Positions 1 through 7,705 of a DNA stretch of 22,818 nt are shown one piece after another. The translations under genes and the position numbers were made by a program. Below the pieces are notes generated by a model. The model worked only from the letters and a program-made list of their open reading frames with translations, was not told where the DNA came from and made no database searches. Source of the DNA: an uncultured Eubacteriales bacterium (GTDB lineage: Bacteria; Bacillota; Clostridia; Oscillospirales; Oscillospiraceae); assembly GCA_900554705.1 (NCBI GenBank), contig USIH01000015.1:1-22818 (forward strand). Direction: 5' to 3'. The first letter of the stretch is position 1. Each line of letters opens with the position of its first letter.

Positions 1-4
1 CCCC

Positions 5-29
5 CGTTTCTTCTATTATACCAGAAACG
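5..29 (-). promoter_or_regulatory. Possible minus-strand promoter inside a small hairpin
   Basis: On the minus strand an extended -10 box (TGGTATAAT, TATAAT at 20-15) sits in the loop of an inverted repeat (CGTTTCT/AGAAACG, arms 5-11 and 23-29). No good -35 was found. It would drive a gene leaving the window to the left. The arrangement resembles the hairpin upstream of rsmA near 17648-17685, where a -10-like box is also in the loop. Confidence 0.35.
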
Positions 30-46
30 AGGGCGTTTTTGTAGTT

Positions 47-59
47 CTTTGACAGTCTG
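47..59 (-). repeat. End of a CAGACTGTC intergenic repeat (minus orientation)
   Basis: Read on the minus strand this is CAGACTGTCAAAG, the same start seen at 17688 and 22672. It lies one base from the terminator hairpin at 61-91, as in the other copies. Only the beginning is recognisable; the sequence then diverges from the other copies. Confidence 0.5.
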
Positions 60-60
60 A

Positions 61-96
61 AAAACACCGTACTCAACGAGTACGGTGTTTTTCTTT
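61..96. terminator. Intrinsic terminator, probably bidirectional
   Basis: A 12-bp perfect stem (61-72 with 80-91, AAAACACCGTAC/GTACGGTGTTTT) has a 7-nt loop and T-rich sequence on both sides. It separates whatever lies left of the window from the Fic gene. The interval 97-317 shows no credible gene. Confidence 0.75.
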
Positions 97-317
97 GCAG
101 GTAAAACTGGAGATCATGTCCCGCGCGTGGAGTGCGTTTTGAGCGCGGGGCTGCGTAGCTGTTGTTTCAGAGGTTTATCAGGTCATGACTTAAGCAGTAA
201 AGCTGGTTGGCGGAGTGGGAGGCGGCAACCATTTTATCACTTGCTTTTAGAAAAAATGTGGGATACAATACGGACAAAGGAAGATTGAATTATGATGATG
301 TATGGAGGTGAACTCAA

Positions 318-986
318 GTGAACTACCCCGACAAGTATTGCCTGACGCCGGAACAGAGCCGGTTCCTTGCCAAAAAGAAGTGGGATGAAAACGTCTATTG
401 CGGGATGCAGATGGAGAATCGCGCTGTAACCTTTCCGCAGACGAAGACCATTTTAGAGGGGATCAACGTTCCGAATGTGCGTCTGGACGACATTCAAGCG
501 ATCCTGAATATGCGTGATGCGTGGCGCTTTGTGCTCGACACGATGGGACAGCCGGTAACGCTGGAGTACTGGTGCAAGCTCAACGAGTATATTGCACGTA
601 ACGAGGCACTTGAATGGGGCAAGCTGCGCACCGGATGCGTGGCCATTTCCGGCACCGACTACGCACCACCTGTGCCGGTTTTGGACACCGTCCGGCGGGA
701 ATTGGAGCAGCTTTTGACCGCCGATACAAGCGCTACGGAGCGAGCCCTTTCTGTGTTCACGTGGGGCACGCGCGGTCAATTCTTCTGGGACGGCAACAAG
801 CGCACAAGCCTCGTGCTGGCGAACAAGCTCCTCTTGGAGGCCGGCGCCGGAATGCTGACCATCACGGCCAAGCACATGGAGCGATTCAATACTCTGCTGC
901 TGAGCTACTACGATACCGGCGACGCGCGGGCATTGACCGATTTCCTCTACGAGTATGCCGTCCTCGGCATGGAAGTTGCTGCATAG
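318..986 (+). CDS. Fic-domain protein with Gln in place of the catalytic His
   Basis: A 222-aa protein of the Fic/DOC superfamily, whose active members transfer AMP or other phosphate-containing groups onto target proteins. Start: GTG 318 with GGAGG at 304-308. An N-terminal stretch containing MENRAVTFPQTKTILEG (about residues 32-48) resembles the inhibitory-helix region of Fic proteins; E33-N34 would be the E(G/N) of the inhibitory motif, but the preceding Ser/Thr position is Gly. The Fic core motif is at residues 154-163, QFFWDGNKRT. It matches HxFx(D/E)GN(G/K)R except that the catalytic His is Gln154 and the following Pro is Phe. D158, G159, N160 and R162 of the phosphate-binding anion hole remain. 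Length is normal for a single-domain Fic protein and the frame is intact. It is monocistronic, closed by two terminators, so it is not in the cas operon. Classical AMP transfer is doubtful; a His-independent chemistry or a family-wide Gln variant is possible. Confidence 0.85.
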   Translation: MNYPDKYCLTPEQSRFLAKKKWDENVYCGMQMENRAVTFPQTKTILEGINVPNVRLDDIQAILNMRDAWRFVLDTMGQPVTLEYWCKLNEYIARNEALEWGKLRTGCVAISGTDYAPPVPVLDTVRRELEQLLTADTSATERALSVFTWGTRGQFFWDGNKRTSLVLANKLLLEAGAGMLTITAKHMERFNTLLLSYYDTGDARALTDFLYEYAVLGMEVAA

Positions 987-992
987 ATCAAG

Positions 993-1031
993 AACAAAAC
1001 GGGGCGCGAGGGTATCACGCCCCGTTTTGTT
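993..1031 (+). terminator. Intrinsic terminator after the Fic gene
   Basis: A 14-bp perfect stem (993-1006 with 1018-1031) starts seven bases after the stop codon and ends in TTTTGTT. Confidence 0.8.
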
Positions 1032-1051
1032 GCAATTCGTGTTTTACAACC

Positions 1052-1095
1052 GAGCCGAACCTCTGCCTTTTGGCAAGGGTTCGGCTCATTTTTTT
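1052..1095 (+). terminator. Second tandem terminator
   Basis: Stem GAGCCGAACC (1052-1061) pairs with GGTTCGGCTC (1078-1087), with an inner CTTGCC-like arm, followed by ATTTTTTT. Together with the hairpin at 993-1031 it insulates the cas operon from Fic transcription. Confidence 0.75.
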
Positions 1096-1183
1096 AACTG
1101 TTGACGTTGCGTTGCACAACGGTATAGGTCACAGATGTGCCGCATCGAAGACGGAAAAACGAAGCGCAGATCGGCACATAGTT

Positions 1184-1211
1184 TTGACAAAAATATGCAA
1201 AATCGTATTAA
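1184..1211 (+). promoter_or_regulatory. Likely promoter of the cas operon
   Basis: A perfect TTGACA (1184-1189) is followed after 16 nt by TATTAA (1206-1211). It lies 75 bp before the cas3 start in an AT-rich pocket. A second TTGACT at about 1227 has no well-spaced -10. Confidence 0.55.
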
Positions 1212-1285
1212 ATTTTGCTAAATGTCTTGACTTGTAGTATGCTCTATAGTAAACTGGAAATATGCACAATAAGGGGTGAGGCGTG

Positions 1286-3664
1286 ATGACGTTTCCTGCG
1301 CACATCAGACAAAACGGGGCGGAGCAGGCCGTGCAGACGGTCGAACAGCACAGCCGCGCCACGGCGGCCTATGCGGCACAGCGCTTAGAGGCCGTCGGCT
1401 TGCCAAGCCTTGGCTATCTTGCCGGACTGCTGCACGATATGGGAAAAGCGAAGGCGGAATTTGAGGAGTACCTGAGAAAGGCCGCGGAGCATTGTGAGAC
1501 AGTCAGGCGCGGGAGCGTGAATCATACCTTTGCGGGATGCAGATTTTCATTGGAGCAGTTTCATCGGGAGGATGAAACGGGGATGCGGCAGCTGACATCG
1601 GAGCTGCTGGCCTATGGGATCGGCGCGCATCACGGGCAATTTGATTGTATAGACAGCCGCCACCGGAGCGGCTTTGCGCATCGCAGGAGCAAGGAAGGGA
1701 TCGGATACGCGGAGGCGCTTCAAAATTATCGGGCGCAGGTCGCGGGCATGGAGGAGCTGGAACGGCTCTTTGCGCAGGCCAAGGTGGAGCTTGTGCCGAT
1801 ATGCGACAGAATAAATGCGCTGCTGGAAAACTCCGGCGACGTAGACGGCGACGGCCTGTTTTACTATGGGCTTCTGGCGCGGGTCATCCTATCGGCGCTG
1901 ATGGATGCCGACCGCACGGATACGGCGGAGTTTATGAACGGGTGTGCTTACCCAAAGCAGCCGGACGGCGAGGCACGAAGGGCTATGTGGCAGCGGTGCC
2001 TTGCCTATATGGAACAGCGTCTGGACGAATTTCCGAAGGACACGCCGATCCGGAACGCCCGCCGGAAAATATCGGACGCGTGCGCGGCAGCCGCACAAAA
2101 GCGGAGCGGCGTCCTTCGATTGAACGTGCCTACCGGTGGGGGTAAGACCCTCTCTGCGCTGCGCTATGCGCTGGTGCACGCCGAGCGATGGAACAAGTCG
2201 CGGATCGTTTTGACCTCGAGCCTCCTTTCCGTTCTGGATCAAAACGCGGCGGTGATCCGTGCATTTCTGCCCGATGACGTGCAGATTTTAGAGCACCACT
2301 CTAACGTTGTCCGTCCGAAGGAGGACGATGCGACAGAGTGGGAGATGCTGACGGAGCGGTATTCCGCGCCGATCATCATTACAACGTTGGTGCAGTTGCT
2401 GCAAACGTTGTTTTCCGGAAAAAGCGCCTGTGTCCGGCGGCTTCAGGCGCTGTCAGACAGCGTTATCGTGATCGACGAAGTGCAGACAGTCCCTGACCGG
2501 CTGCTGACACTGTTTAATCTGGCTGTGAACTTTTTGTCGGAGGTGTGTAACGCCACGGTGGTGCTGTGCTCCGCAACGCAGCCGGCGCTGGAGTATGCCG
2601 CGCACCCGCTTGCGGGCGTGCCGACGGAGATGGTCGCATACGACGCGGCACTCTGGGAACCGTTTCGGCGCACGCGGATCCGTGACGCCGGAGCGCTCCG
2701 ACTGGAGGAAATTCCGCAGCTTGTGCGACAGACGACGGAAACCAGTTTGCTCCTGATATGCAACATGAAGTCCGAGGCGCGCTACCTGTATGAAGCGCTG
2801 GCGGAGGATACGCCGGAGCTGTTTCACCTGTCTGCGGGGATGTGTATGTGCCACCGCCGTGAGACGCTGCGAAAAATTCAGGCGGCGCTGGATGCGGGGC
2901 GAAAGGTCGTCTGCATATCGACGCAGGTGATCGAGGCCGGTGTGGATATTTCCTTTGGCTGCGTGATCCGTTTTACGGCGGGGCTGGACAGCATCGTTCA
3001 GGCTGCCGGAAGATGCAACCGGAACGGGGAAAGCGAACAGGCAGCGCCGGTGTATATCGTTCGCTGCTTGGATGAAAACCTGAGCTGCCTGACGGACATT
3101 CAGCGCGGGAAGGATGCCACCGAAGCGCTGCTGGACGCCTATGCAAGACATCCCGAACGGTTTGACAATGACCTCTCTTCCGAGGCGGCGATCTCTTATT
3201 ACTACCGGACGCTCTATGCCGGTACGAAGGAGAAGTTTCAGGATGACTACATATCGAGTATCGGATGCACGCTGTTTGAATTGCTGAGTACAAACGACAC
3301 GTATTTACAGGGAGCGTCTTCGGATTATCTTCTAAATCAGGCCTTTCAAACGGCGGGCGCGGTATTTACCGTGTTCGATCAGGAGACGACGGATGTGCTC
3401 GTTCCTTACGGAAAGGGGCGGGAGATCGGCGATCGGCTGCTTGTGCTGGATCGGCAATATGCGGTGGATCCCAAGGCGCTGGAGCCGCTTCTTCAGGAGG
3501 CAAAGGCTTACACGGTCTCACTTTACCGGTTCCAGTTCGAGCAGCTGCGGCGCAGCGACGGGGTCATGGAGTTGTTCAACGGAAGAATTTGCGTCATGAC
3601 GGACGGATTCTATCATGATGCCGTTGGTTTTTCTCTGCGGCAAAAAAATCTATGGGAGGTGTAG
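1286..3664 (+). CDS. cas3: CRISPR-associated helicase/nuclease Cas3 (type I-C)
   Basis: Cas3 is recruited by Cascade after R-loop formation. It nicks the displaced strand with its HD nuclease and unwinds and degrades target DNA in an ATP-driven manner. The protein is 792 aa from ATG 1286; a GTG at 1283 is the alternative. AAGGGGTGAG at 1271-1280 serves either. N-terminal HD nuclease: H22, the HD pair H50-D51 (LLHDMGK), H80 and H115-H116 (GAHHGQ). SF2 helicase: Walker A PTGGGKT about residues 282-288, Walker B-type DEVQ about 397-400, SAT near 430, motif VI QAAGRCNRNGE about 572-582. All catalytic motifs are present, so it should be active. It is the first gene of the operon; its stop lies one base before cas5c. 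Confidence 0.97.
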   Translation: MTFPAHIRQNGAEQAVQTVEQHSRATAAYAAQRLEAVGLPSLGYLAGLLHDMGKAKAEFEEYLRKAAEHCETVRRGSVNHTFAGCRFSLEQFHREDETGMRQLTSELLAYGIGAHHGQFDCIDSRHRSGFAHRRSKEGIGYAEALQNYRAQVAGMEELERLFAQAKVELVPICDRINALLENSGDVDGDGLFYYGLLARVILSALMDADRTDTAEFMNGCAYPKQPDGEARRAMWQRCLAYMEQRLDEFPKDTPIRNARRKISDACAAAAQKRSGVLRLNVPTGGGKTLSALRYALVHAERWNKSRIVLTSSLLSVLDQNAAVIRAFLPDDVQILEHHSNVVRPKEDDATEWEMLTERYSAPIIITTLVQLLQTLFSGKSACVRRLQALSDSVIVIDEVQTVPDRLLTLFNLAVNFLSEVCNATVVLCSATQPALEYAAHPLAGVPTEMVAYDAALWEPFRRTRIRDAGALRLEEIPQLVRQTTETSLLLICNMKSEARYLYEALAEDTPELFHLSAGMCMCHRRETLRKIQAALDAGRKVVCISTQVIEAGVDISFGCVIRFTAGLDSIVQAAGRCNRNGESEQAAPVYIVRCLDENLSCLTDIQRGKDATEALLDAYARHPERFDNDLSSEAAISYYYRTLYAGTKEKFQDDYISSIGCTLFELLSTNDTYLQGASSDYLLNQAFQTAGAVFTVFDQETTDVLVPYGKGREIGDRLLVLDRQYAVDPKALEPLLQEAKAYTVSLYRFQFEQLRRSDGVMELFNGRICVMTDGFYHDAVGFSLRQKNLWEV

Positions 3665-3665
3665 C

Positions 3666-4409
3666 ATGAAACCGGAACATCCAAATTTTGTTGCGTTTCA
3701 GGTGACCGGAGCGTACGGACTGTTTTCAGATCCGCTCATGCGCGTGGGCGGCGAGAAGTGCAGTTACCCGATCCCGACCTACGAGGCACTGAAGGGCATA
3801 CTGCACAGCGTTTACTGGAAGCCGACGTTTGTCTGGTACATTGACGCGGTTCGCGTGATGAACCAGATCCAAACGGAAGTGAAGGGAATGCGGCCGATCA
3901 AGTATTATGGGAAGAAAGAGAAGCTCAATGACCTTGCGTATTACACTTATCTGAAGCAGTGCAGCTATCAGGTGCTGGCACATTTTGAATGGAACGACAA
4001 TCGTCCGGAGCTGGCGCACGACCGCAACGAAAACAAGCACCACTGTATTGCAAAGCGGAGCATCGAGCGGGGCGGAAGGAGAGACATTTTCCTCGGTACG
4101 CGCGAATGCCAAGCGTATGTGGAGCCGTGTTGTTTCGAGGAAGGCGAGGGGCACTATGCAAACCTGCCGGAATTGCGCTTCGGCCTGATGTACCACGGGA
4201 TCACGTATCCGGACGAGGCGTATTCGCCGGAGACGGCGGGGAGAATGACGGCGAATTTCTGGTACCCCGTTATGAAAAACGGCGTGATCACCTTCCCGCG
4301 TCCGGAAGACTGCCCCTGCCACAAGACTTTGAAAAAGATGGACATGAAGCGTTTTGGTGAGCAGCAGGAAAATTTCAGCGGTCTGCGGGAATTTGGGGAG
4401 GTGGAGTGA
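3666..4409 (+). CDS. cas5c: Cas5c (Cas5d), pre-crRNA endoribonuclease and Cascade subunit
   Basis: In type I-C systems, which lack cas6, Cas5c cleaves pre-crRNA at the base of the repeat hairpin and stays bound to the 5' handle. The protein is 247 aa from ATG 3666, with GGGAGGT at 3654-3660 inside the end of cas3. An in-frame upstream start at 3615 would overlap cas3 by 50 nt and is not preferred. Candidate catalytic residues, by comparison with the Tyr/Lys/His triad known for Bacillus-type Cas5d, are Y50 (VYWKP), K124 and H125 (NENKHH). The RAMP-like start FVAFQVTGAYGLFSDPLMRVGG is typical of Cas5 proteins. No cas6 is present in the window, consistent with this role. The stop overlaps the cas8c start (TGATG). 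Confidence 0.95.
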   Translation: MKPEHPNFVAFQVTGAYGLFSDPLMRVGGEKCSYPIPTYEALKGILHSVYWKPTFVWYIDAVRVMNQIQTEVKGMRPIKYYGKKEKLNDLAYYTYLKQCSYQVLAHFEWNDNRPELAHDRNENKHHCIAKRSIERGGRRDIFLGTRECQAYVEPCCFEEGEGHYANLPELRFGLMYHGITYPDEAYSPETAGRMTANFWYPVMKNGVITFPRPEDCPCHKTLKKMDMKRFGEQQENFSGLREFGEVE

Positions 4410-6202
4410 TGGGACTGTTTCAGCGCGCTTATGAAACTTACTGCGCCATGGAACGCGAGGTCGGAAACTATGCAGAAGGAAAGCAGCCGCTTGCTCCCGT
4501 TTCGCACACCGTGACAGCCGCGCAGATCGTGATCACGCTGGATCGTGAGGGGCGGTTCCTTTCGGCGGCAGAGGTGCCTAAGACATATGGAAAAATCATC
4601 ATTCCGGTCACGCAGGAGTCTGCCGGAAGAACATCCGCACCGGCGGCGCACCCGCTTTGTGAGCAGCTTGGGTATTTGTGCGGGACGGATGCGGAAAAAT
4701 ATCAGCTTTACCTGACGGGATTGGAAAAATGGAACCGCTCACCGTGGAGCCATCCCAAGTTGCAGCCGATCCTGAACTACGTGCGAAGCCGAAACCTGCT
4801 GCCGGATCTGCTGCGTTGTGGGTTGGCCGCACTCGACGAGAAAGGGAAGCTGAAAGATGAAAAAAAGCTGGTATGCTGGAGCGTGCATGACACGGAGAGC
4901 GACGCGCCGCCGGAATGCTGGCGGGATAAGACGCTCTTCCGGTCCTTCATCGACTACTATGCGTCCGTTCAGGAGATGCCGCAGGATCTGTGCATGATCT
5001 CCGGGACGAAAACCGCGATCGGTGAGCAGCACCCAAAGGGTGTCGTTCCGTTCTATGGAAACGCAAAACTCATTTCCTCCAATGATCAGAACGGATTTAC
5101 CTATCGCGGACGGTTTGAAGACGAGCGGCAGGCGGCGACGGTCGGCTACGAGGTTTCCCAGAAGGCGCACGCTGCGCTGCGTTGGCTGTCGGCCAATCAA
5201 GGCGTGCTCATCGGCAATCGAATGTTTCTGTGCTGGAGTCCGCAGGGCGTGGAGACAAAGCGTGCCATGCTTCCGCTGCGACCGAAAGATGCCGCGCCGT
5301 GCTTTCGCCCTTCGGAGTATCGCAGAGATCTGCAGTTGACGCTGCTGGGGGAACGGGAGCGACTTCCGCGGGATGCAAATGCGGTGATCGCTGCGTTTGA
5401 CGCTGCCACCACCGGCCGCTTGGCCGTTACTTATTACGCGGAGCTGCCTGCTGCGGATCTCCTCCAGCGGCTGCACGACTGGGACGAGAGCTGCTGTTGG
5501 TTCCACGGAAAATTCGGCGTGCAGTCACCGTGGCTGAAGGACATCGTAGACTGCGCCTACGGCGTGCAGCGGGAACAAAAGAAGACCTTTTTCTTCGAGA
5601 CGGATGAGCGCGTTCGCGGACAGCAGATGCAGCGGTTGATCGTCTGCCGCGTAGACTGCGGGCGGATGCCCGCCGATATCCTGCGCCGACTGGTCGATCG
5701 TGTGTCCAACCCGCAGGCCTATGACGGCGAGCTTTGGAAAAAGCTCCTGTTTGTGACCTGTGCCGTGATCCAAAAATATCATGCCCCAATGCAAAAGGAG
5801 GAACTGTGCATGGAATGGGAACTGAACCGAAAAGATCCGAGCTTCCAATATGGCCGCCTGCTGGCAGCGATGGAGCGTGCGGAGGAGGACTACTATGCCG
5901 CAAGCAAGGAAAAACGACAGACAAACGCGATGAAATCGCTCCCGATGTTCAAGAAGACGCCCATGCGCGTGTTCGAGCGTGTCAACGAAAAGCTGGAGAG
6001 CGCATACCTTCCGCGTCTGAACGATTGGCAGCGTGACCGCTATCGGCGCTTGCGGGAGGAGATCATGGCGCTGCTGTGTGCGTGCGGCAGCGATCTGAAC
6101 GCACCGCTCAACGAGTTCTACCTTGTCGGCTATTGCCTGCAGAGAAACGCATTTTTCCAAAAGCACGAAGACAATGAAATGACTGAACTTGAGGAGGAAT
6201 AA
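4409..6202 (+). CDS. cas8c: Cas8c (Csd1), large subunit of type I-C Cascade
   Basis: The large subunit is expected to recognise the PAM and support R-loop formation. The protein is 597 aa from ATG 4409, which shares its first base with the cas5c stop. GGGGAGGTGG at 4394-4403 is the ribosome binding site; a GTG at 4406 is the alternative. The family-typical block HPKGVVPFYGNAKLISSND followed by FTYRGRF lies at about residues 210-235. Length is usual for Csd1. Type I-C systems can make a small subunit (Cas11c) from an internal start in the 3' part of this gene. A good internal candidate is ATG 5810, preceded by AAAGGAGG at about 5795-5802 and in frame (MEWELNRKDPSFQYG), giving about 130 aa. No frameshift is seen. 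Confidence 0.95.
   Translation: MGLFQRAYETYCAMEREVGNYAEGKQPLAPVSHTVTAAQIVITLDREGRFLSAAEVPKTYGKIIIPVTQESAGRTSAPAAHPLCEQLGYLCGTDAEKYQLYLTGLEKWNRSPWSHPKLQPILNYVRSRNLLPDLLRCGLAALDEKGKLKDEKKLVCWSVHDTESDAPPECWRDKTLFRSFIDYYASVQEMPQDLCMISGTKTAIGEQHPKGVVPFYGNAKLISSNDQNGFTYRGRFEDERQAATVGYEVSQKAHAALRWLSANQGVLIGNRMFLCWSPQGVETKRAMLPLRPKDAAPCFRPSEYRRDLQLTLLGERERLPRDANAVIAAFDAATTGRLAVTYYAELPAADLLQRLHDWDESCCWFHGKFGVQSPWLKDIVDCAYGVQREQKKTFFFETDERVRGQQMQRLIVCRVDCGRMPADILRRLVDRVSNPQAYDGELWKKLLFVTCAVIQKYHAPMQKEELCMEWELNRKDPSFQYGRLLAAMERAEEDYYAASKEKRQTNAMKSLPMFKKTPMRVFERVNEKLESAYLPRLNDWQRDRYRRLREEIMALLCACGSDLNAPLNEFYLVGYCLQRNAFFQKHEDNEMTELEEE
5810..6202 (+). CDS. Candidate Cas11c small subunit from an internal start in cas8c
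   Basis: Internal initiation within cas8c is known to produce Cas11 in some type I-C systems. Here ATG 5810 is in the cas8c frame (offset 1401 from 4409) and is preceded by AAAGGAGG about 7 nt upstream, a much better ribosome binding site than expected by chance inside a gene. The product would be 130 residues beginning MEWELNRKDPSFQYGRLLA, rich in charged helices, ending with the cas8c C-terminus. Size and position fit the reported small subunit; expression is inferred only. Confidence 0.6.
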   Translation: MEWELNRKDPSFQYGRLLAAMERAEEDYYAASKEKRQTNAMKSLPMFKKTPMRVFERVNEKLESAYLPRLNDWQRDRYRRLREEIMALLCACGSDLNAPLNEFYLVGYCLQRNAFFQKHEDNEMTELEEE

Positions 6203-6204
6203 AA

Positions 6205-7053
6205 ATGGCAGTATTACAGAACAAAATCGACTTCGTGGCCTTCCTTTCCGTGACTCGCGCCAACTGCAACGGCGACCCGCTGGACGGAAACCGCCCCAGA
6301 GTGGACTACAACGGCTATGGCGAGATCTCCGACGTGTGCATCAAGCGAAAGATTCGCAACCGGATGCAGGATCTTGAAAATGCGATATTCGTTCAGTCGG
6401 AAGATCGCTGCGACGACGGCTGCGGCAGCCTGAGCGAGCGCGCTTCTGCCGCCACGAACGGCATCAAGGATCGGGAGCAATATGCGCATATCGCCTGCGA
6501 AAAATGGTTGGATGTCCGTTCCTTCGGACAGGTTTTCGCCTTCAAGGACGCAAAAGGCGTTTCTGTCGGTGTGCGTGGGCCGGTTTCCGTTCATCAGGCG
6601 GTGAGCGTTGATCCCGTCGAGGTGGAGTCCATGCAGATCACCAAGAGCGTTAACGGCGAGAAGAAGGGAAAGGACGATACGCGCGCTTCGGATACCATGG
6701 GCATGAAGCACTTTGTCCGCTTCGGCCTCTATCAGCTCAAGGGCTCGATCAACGTGCAGCTTGCAGAAAAAACCGGTTTTACGGAACAGGATGCCGAAAC
6801 GGTCAAGGAGTGCCTGCGCACGCTGTTTGTGAACGATTCCTCTGCGGCGCGTCCGGACGGCTCCATGGAGGTGTGCAAGGTCTTCTGGTGGAAGCATCCG
6901 GGCAAAGAGGGGAAGTATTCCTCCGCAAGCGTGCACCGGCTGGCACACGCGGTGCGCAAGGATCCGGAAAAAATTCCCACCTGTGCGGCGGATTATGAGA
7001 TCTATGCAGACAAGCTGCCGGATCTGGATATGGAAGAAATGAATGGACTTTGA
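6205..7053 (+). CDS. cas7c: Cas7c (Csd2), Cascade backbone
   Basis: Multiple copies of Cas7c line the crRNA and form the Cascade filament. The protein is 282 aa from ATG 6205, with GAGGAGG at 6191-6197 in the end of cas8c and a 2-nt gap between genes. The family signature is near the N-terminus (TRANCNGDPLDGNRPRVDY, about residues 14-32), followed by DVCIKRKIRNRMQD. A central block with SDTMGMKHFVRFGLYQLKG is also typical. The stop codon lies 11 nt inside cas4. Frame intact and length normal. Confidence 0.96.
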   Translation: MAVLQNKIDFVAFLSVTRANCNGDPLDGNRPRVDYNGYGEISDVCIKRKIRNRMQDLENAIFVQSEDRCDDGCGSLSERASAATNGIKDREQYAHIACEKWLDVRSFGQVFAFKDAKGVSVGVRGPVSVHQAVSVDPVEVESMQITKSVNGEKKGKDDTRASDTMGMKHFVRFGLYQLKGSINVQLAEKTGFTEQDAETVKECLRTLFVNDSSAARPDGSMEVCKVFWWKHPGKEGKYSSASVHRLAHAVRKDPEKIPTCAADYEIYADKLPDLDMEEMNGL

Positions 7054-7705
7054 GGAAGAGGAGTTTCTTTCCCTCTCCGGCTTGCAGCATTTCAGATTTT
7101 GCCGCAGACAGTGGGCGTTGATCCATATAGAGGGGCAATGGAGGGAGAATTACCGCACCGCAGACGGAAGAGCGTTTCACGAAAACGCACACAACGGCGT
7201 TCCGGTTGAAAGCCGAGGTGATCGGGTCATTACGCGGGATATACGCGTCTTTTCTCCGACCTTGGGGGTCACCGGTGCCTGCGACGTGCTGGAATTTCAT
7301 CGGGACGATGCCGGTATTCCGCTGAAAGACAGGGCGGGGCTGTGGCAGCCTTATCCGGTGGAATATAAGCGGGGCAGCCCCAAGCAGGATAATGCGGACG
7401 CTTTGCAGCTTTGTGCGCAAGCCATGTGTTTGGAGGAAATGCTCTGTTGCGAGATCCCTGTGGGTGCGCTATACTATGGAGAGACGCGCCGCCGCGTACA
7501 GATTGACTTCACGCCGGAACTGCGACAGGAAGTCAGGACGCTCCTGCTTGAAATGCACGCGCTGTATGCAGCGGGACGCACGCCGAAAGTCAAGCCTACC
7601 AAGGCCTGCAACGCCTGTTCTTTGCGGGAGTTGTGCCTGCCGAAACTGATGCGCAGCAAGACGGTTTCCGCCTATCTGCGCCGTGCGATGGAGGCGGAGC
7701 CGTGA
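7043..7705 (+). CDS. cas4: Cas4, Fe-S exonuclease for spacer adaptation
   Basis: Cas4 trims prespacers and helps ensure that PAM-bearing ends are integrated in the right orientation with Cas1-Cas2. The protein is 220 aa from ATG 7043, overlapping cas7c by 11 nt. The four Fe-S cysteines are visible: C20 (FRFCRRQW) near the N-terminus and C189, C192, C198 (ACNACSLRELC) near the C-terminus. RecB-type nuclease residues include H66 in RAFHENAHNG, the Asp in GACDVLEF and the E-x-K of PVEYKRG. All motifs are intact. The stop overlaps the cas1 start. Confidence 0.95.
   Translation: MDFEEEEFLSLSGLQHFRFCRRQWALIHIEGQWRENYRTADGRAFHENAHNGVPVESRGDRVITRDIRVFSPTLGVTGACDVLEFHRDDAGIPLKDRAGLWQPYPVEYKRGSPKQDNADALQLCAQAMCLEEMLCCEIPVGALYYGETRRRVQIDFTPELRQEVRTLLLEMHALYAAGRTPKVKPTKACNACSLRELCLPKLMRSKTVSAYLRRAMEAEP

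Noticed and set aside
85..288. 67-codon frame before the Fic gene
   Set aside because: It starts inside a terminator T-run, has no ribosome binding site and no protein-like pattern.
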